A stretch of 17,635 bases of DNA from JBCBSS01 sp039819065 (GTDB lineage Bacteria > Bacteroidota > Bacteroidia > Cytophagales > Cyclobacteriaceae): contig JBCBSS010000158.1 of NCBI GenBank assembly GCA_039819065.1, positions 1-17,635 on the forward strand. Reading direction: 5' to 3'. This document shows positions 15,865 to 17,635 of the stretch, one piece after another. Position 1 is the first letter of the stretch. Each line of letters starts with the position of its first letter. The notes beneath the pieces are model-generated. The model was not told the DNA's origin. It saw only the letters and a program-made list of their open reading frames with translations, and ran no database searches. The translations under genes and the position numbers were made by a program.

Positions 15865-15890
15865 ATAGATTGCTAATTAAATTCAATTCG
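15865..15890 (+). promoter_or_regulatory. Shared CHAT-gene upstream element, copy 2
   Basis: ATAGATTG, 8 bases, then ATTCAATTCG, matching copy 1 at 12797-12822 in both blocks (16 of 18 positions) and in spacing. It ends 11 bases before the ATG at 15902. Confidence 0.5.
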
Positions 15891-15901
15891 GTACATCAAA
15901 T

Positions 15902-17635
15902 ATGAATTTTATTTTAGCTACGCTGCTTTTTGTTCCAAGTTTTTCGTTAGGCCAAGCTCCTTCAGATACCACGCAGGCACATCAATATTACCAGGACGGT
16001 GATTCACTCTTTGATGCCAGGCAGTACCAGAATGCAATCGTGCAAATGGAACAGGCCTTAGCCTTATTTTCAGAGGCTGAGGTTTGGAGAAGGAGCATAG
16101 ATGCAGAGATTATAATCATTGAGAGCTTATGGCGATCTTCAAATTTTGAAGAAGCTATTGCCAGGGCTGATAAGCTATCCGGAAGTATTGAATCACAATT
16201 GGGGCCTAACAGCAAGCAAGAGGGCTTTTTGAACTTTGCGATAGGCAATATCAAATTTATGACCGGTGATTTCGAAGCCGCTATTGAGGGATACGATAAA
16301 TCAATAAACATACTCAAAAGTAGGCTGGGAGATGAGCACAAGGACTTGTTAAAAGTATATTACAATCAGGCCAATTTGTATTACTACTCAGGAGATCATG
16401 ATAAGGCACTTGCTATCTTTGAAAAACTTGTCGCAATCAGAATCAAACTAAACGGCGAGCAAGATCCTGAAATAGCCGGTGATTACCTGGGCATTGGTAG
16501 TATTTATAGAATAAAGGGTTATTTCGAAGAGGCTTTGGTATACTTTGAGAAGGGTTTGGCCATTGAGCTAAACGCATTTGGCAAAGATCATTTTGGGCTG
16601 GCCGATTGGTATGGCAGTATCGGGCTCATTTATACCAAATACGGATCTTACCAGAAGGCTTTTGATTACTACAGCGAATCGTTAAGGCTACAAAAGGCAT
16701 TGTATCAAGGGCAACCTAATTTGGCTTACACCTCAAATTATATCAATATGGGTGCGGCTATGTACTACCAGGATGAACTTGATTCTGCTCTCTTTTTCTA
16801 TAACAAGGCCGTGGATCTTTTCGAGAGCTTACAAGAAGGAACTAATTACAATTTGCTTCCCCTCTATAATAACATAGCCCAAGTACTGGTAAAGCAAGGG
16901 TTGTATACTGAAGCCATCAGCAATTTCAAAAAATCACTTACTACTCAAAGGGCCATACAAGAGGATATTTTGACAGAAACGGGTCAATCACATTCAGGTC
17001 TGGCTTTGAGCTATACCCTATTGGATGACTTTGATTCTGCACAATATCATTTTGAACGGGCGGTCCGTGCATACAACAAGCTATTTGGACAAAAACATGC
17101 GCTGCTGGCACAAACCTATCGTGAGCATGGACATTTATATCTTAAAAAACAGCAAAAAGACAAAGCACTGCATTTTTTTCAAAAGAGTATCCTCTCTGTG
17201 CTACCGGATATAGATGAAAACCTATCTGCTGATTGGCAATACAACCCTTCTTCAAAGGCAAGTATCTCATCATATCAACTACTGACCAGCTATTTCGATA
17301 AAGCCACTGCGATAAAATCATTATCCGATGAGCAAAAGGAAGATCATTATTTGGATTTGGCATTTCAGACCTACCAGGTATGCGATACCCTCATAGACGA
17401 GTTGCAGGATATCCAAATTGACTTTGAAGACAAGATAAATTTCCGGTCACTGATAAGTGGGACTTATGGACAATTGGTGAACTGTGCTTATGAACTTTAT
17501 ACTACATCAGGAGACCGGAAGTTTTTGGAGATGTCTTTCTATTACAGTGAGAAGAGTAAGGCCAGTATTATGAAAAACAATATGATTGATTTCAATTCCA
17601 GGAGCTTTGCTAATATTCCAGACTCAATTATCCAG
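15902..17635 (+). CDS. Second secreted TPR protein of the TPR-CHAT type (3' end outside window)
   Basis: From ATG 15902 the frame is open for 578 codons to the window edge. A signal peptide (MNFILATLLFVPSFSLGQ) is followed by about ten TPR-like repeats (about 25-430), including NYNQANLYYYSGDHDKALAIF-type, YLGIGSIYRIKGYFEEALVYF and YNNIAQVLVKQGLYTEAISNF segments. A helical linker follows (about 450-578) with EKSKASIMK, then FANIPDSIIQ. In TPR-CHAT proteins this linker, with a (S/K)-K/N-A/S motif and a D-(S/E)-L/I-I segment, directly precedes the CHAT domain; the upstream paralogue has the matching NRSNILSS and GLPDELID. A CHAT domain is therefore expected just beyond the window but is not seen. 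Its TPR array is longer than that of the first protein. It probably arose from a common ancestor and acts in the same compartment, perhaps with a different ligand. Confidence 0.9.
   Translation, partial: MNFILATLLFVPSFSLGQAPSDTTQAHQYYQDGDSLFDARQYQNAIVQMEQALALFSEAEVWRRSIDAEIIIIESLWRSSNFEEAIARADKLSGSIESQLGPNSKQEGFLNFAIGNIKFMTGDFEAAIEGYDKSINILKSRLGDEHKDLLKVYYNQANLYYYSGDHDKALAIFEKLVAIRIKLNGEQDPEIAGDYLGIGSIYRIKGYFEEALVYFEKGLAIELNAFGKDHFGLADWYGSIGLIYTKYGSYQKAFDYYSESLRLQKALYQGQPNLAYTSNYINMGAAMYYQDELDSALFFYNKAVDLFESLQEGTNYNLLPLYNNIAQVLVKQGLYTEAISNFKKSLTTQRAIQEDILTETGQSHSGLALSYTLLDDFDSAQYHFERAVRAYNKLFGQKHALLAQTYREHGHLYLKKQQKDKALHFFQKSILSVLPDIDENLSADWQYNPSSKASISSYQLLTSYFDKATAIKSLSDEQKEDHYLDLAFQTYQVCDTLIDELQDIQIDFEDKINFRSLISGTYGQLVNCAYELYTTSGDRKFLEMSFYYSEKSKASIMKNNMIDFNSRSFANIPDSIIQ

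Noticed and set aside
15988..16341. Minus-strand open frame of 117 residues
   Set aside because: It is antisense to the second TPR gene, whose + frame is continuous from a signal peptide through clear TPRs to the window end. The minus product is Ser/Leu-rich with no domain.
12388..17635. CHAT-gasdermin or type III-E CRISPR (TPR-CHAT with gRAMP) defence system
   Set aside because: No gasdermin-sized partner, no Cas gene and no CRISPR array is present, and both CHAT-type proteins carry signal peptides, unlike those cytosolic systems.
1..17635. Insertion sequences, integrase genes, tRNA or rRNA genes
   Set aside because: No transposase or integrase motif, no terminal inverted repeats with target duplications and no tRNA-like cloverleaf was seen by reading both strands.

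Overview
The window looks like a chromosomal accessory region of a Bacteroidota bacterium, most likely a marine or gliding Cytophagales-type organism (lineage inferred from gene families only). Supporting signs are paired RHS proteins with a DUF6443-type region, Ig/PKD-like tandem modules, signal peptides ending in ...GQ or ...AQ, secreted TPR-CHAT proteins, a small peptide with a pinensin-like leader, and no Shine-Dalgarno sequences before the starts. All convincing genes lie on the + strand.

Layout. Bases 1-584 hold a possible 3' gene end (3-95), a strong intrinsic terminator (230-268) and a regulatory element (476-510). A two-gene RHS operon follows: a 1184-aa secreted RHS-type protein (585-4139), then after 37 bases a 2658-aa protein (4177-12153). 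The latter has a PKD-like domain, one divergent and ten near-identical ~94-residue Ig-like modules, a DUF6443/YD-repeat shell, the RHS-associated core and a 221-residue variable tail. Two hairpins close this operon. A second copy of the 476-510 element, here containing a perfect 18-bp palindrome, then precedes an 89-residue Cys-rich peptide gene (12388-12657) whose leader resembles the pinensin lanthipeptide family. A strong terminator ends that gene. Next come a complete secreted TPR-CHAT protein with a C-terminal membrane anchor (12835-15729) and, after tandem hairpins, a second secreted TPR protein (15902 to window end). The second protein runs off the window just where its CHAT domain should begin.

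How the parts may work together (inference). The RHS operon and the peptide gene share an upstream element, so they may be co-regulated. The two CHAT-type genes share a different upstream element (ATAGATTG-N8-ATTCAAYYCG, 11-12 bases before each ATG), so they form a second regulatory pair. Both CHAT-type proteins start with signal peptides, so these caspase-like proteases would act in the periplasm or at the envelope. A peptide precursor with no modification enzyme nearby, sitting directly before an exported caspase-like protease and behind a giant surface RHS protein, is the most interesting combination. No lanthionine synthetase, transporter, gasdermin or immunity gene is visible in the window.
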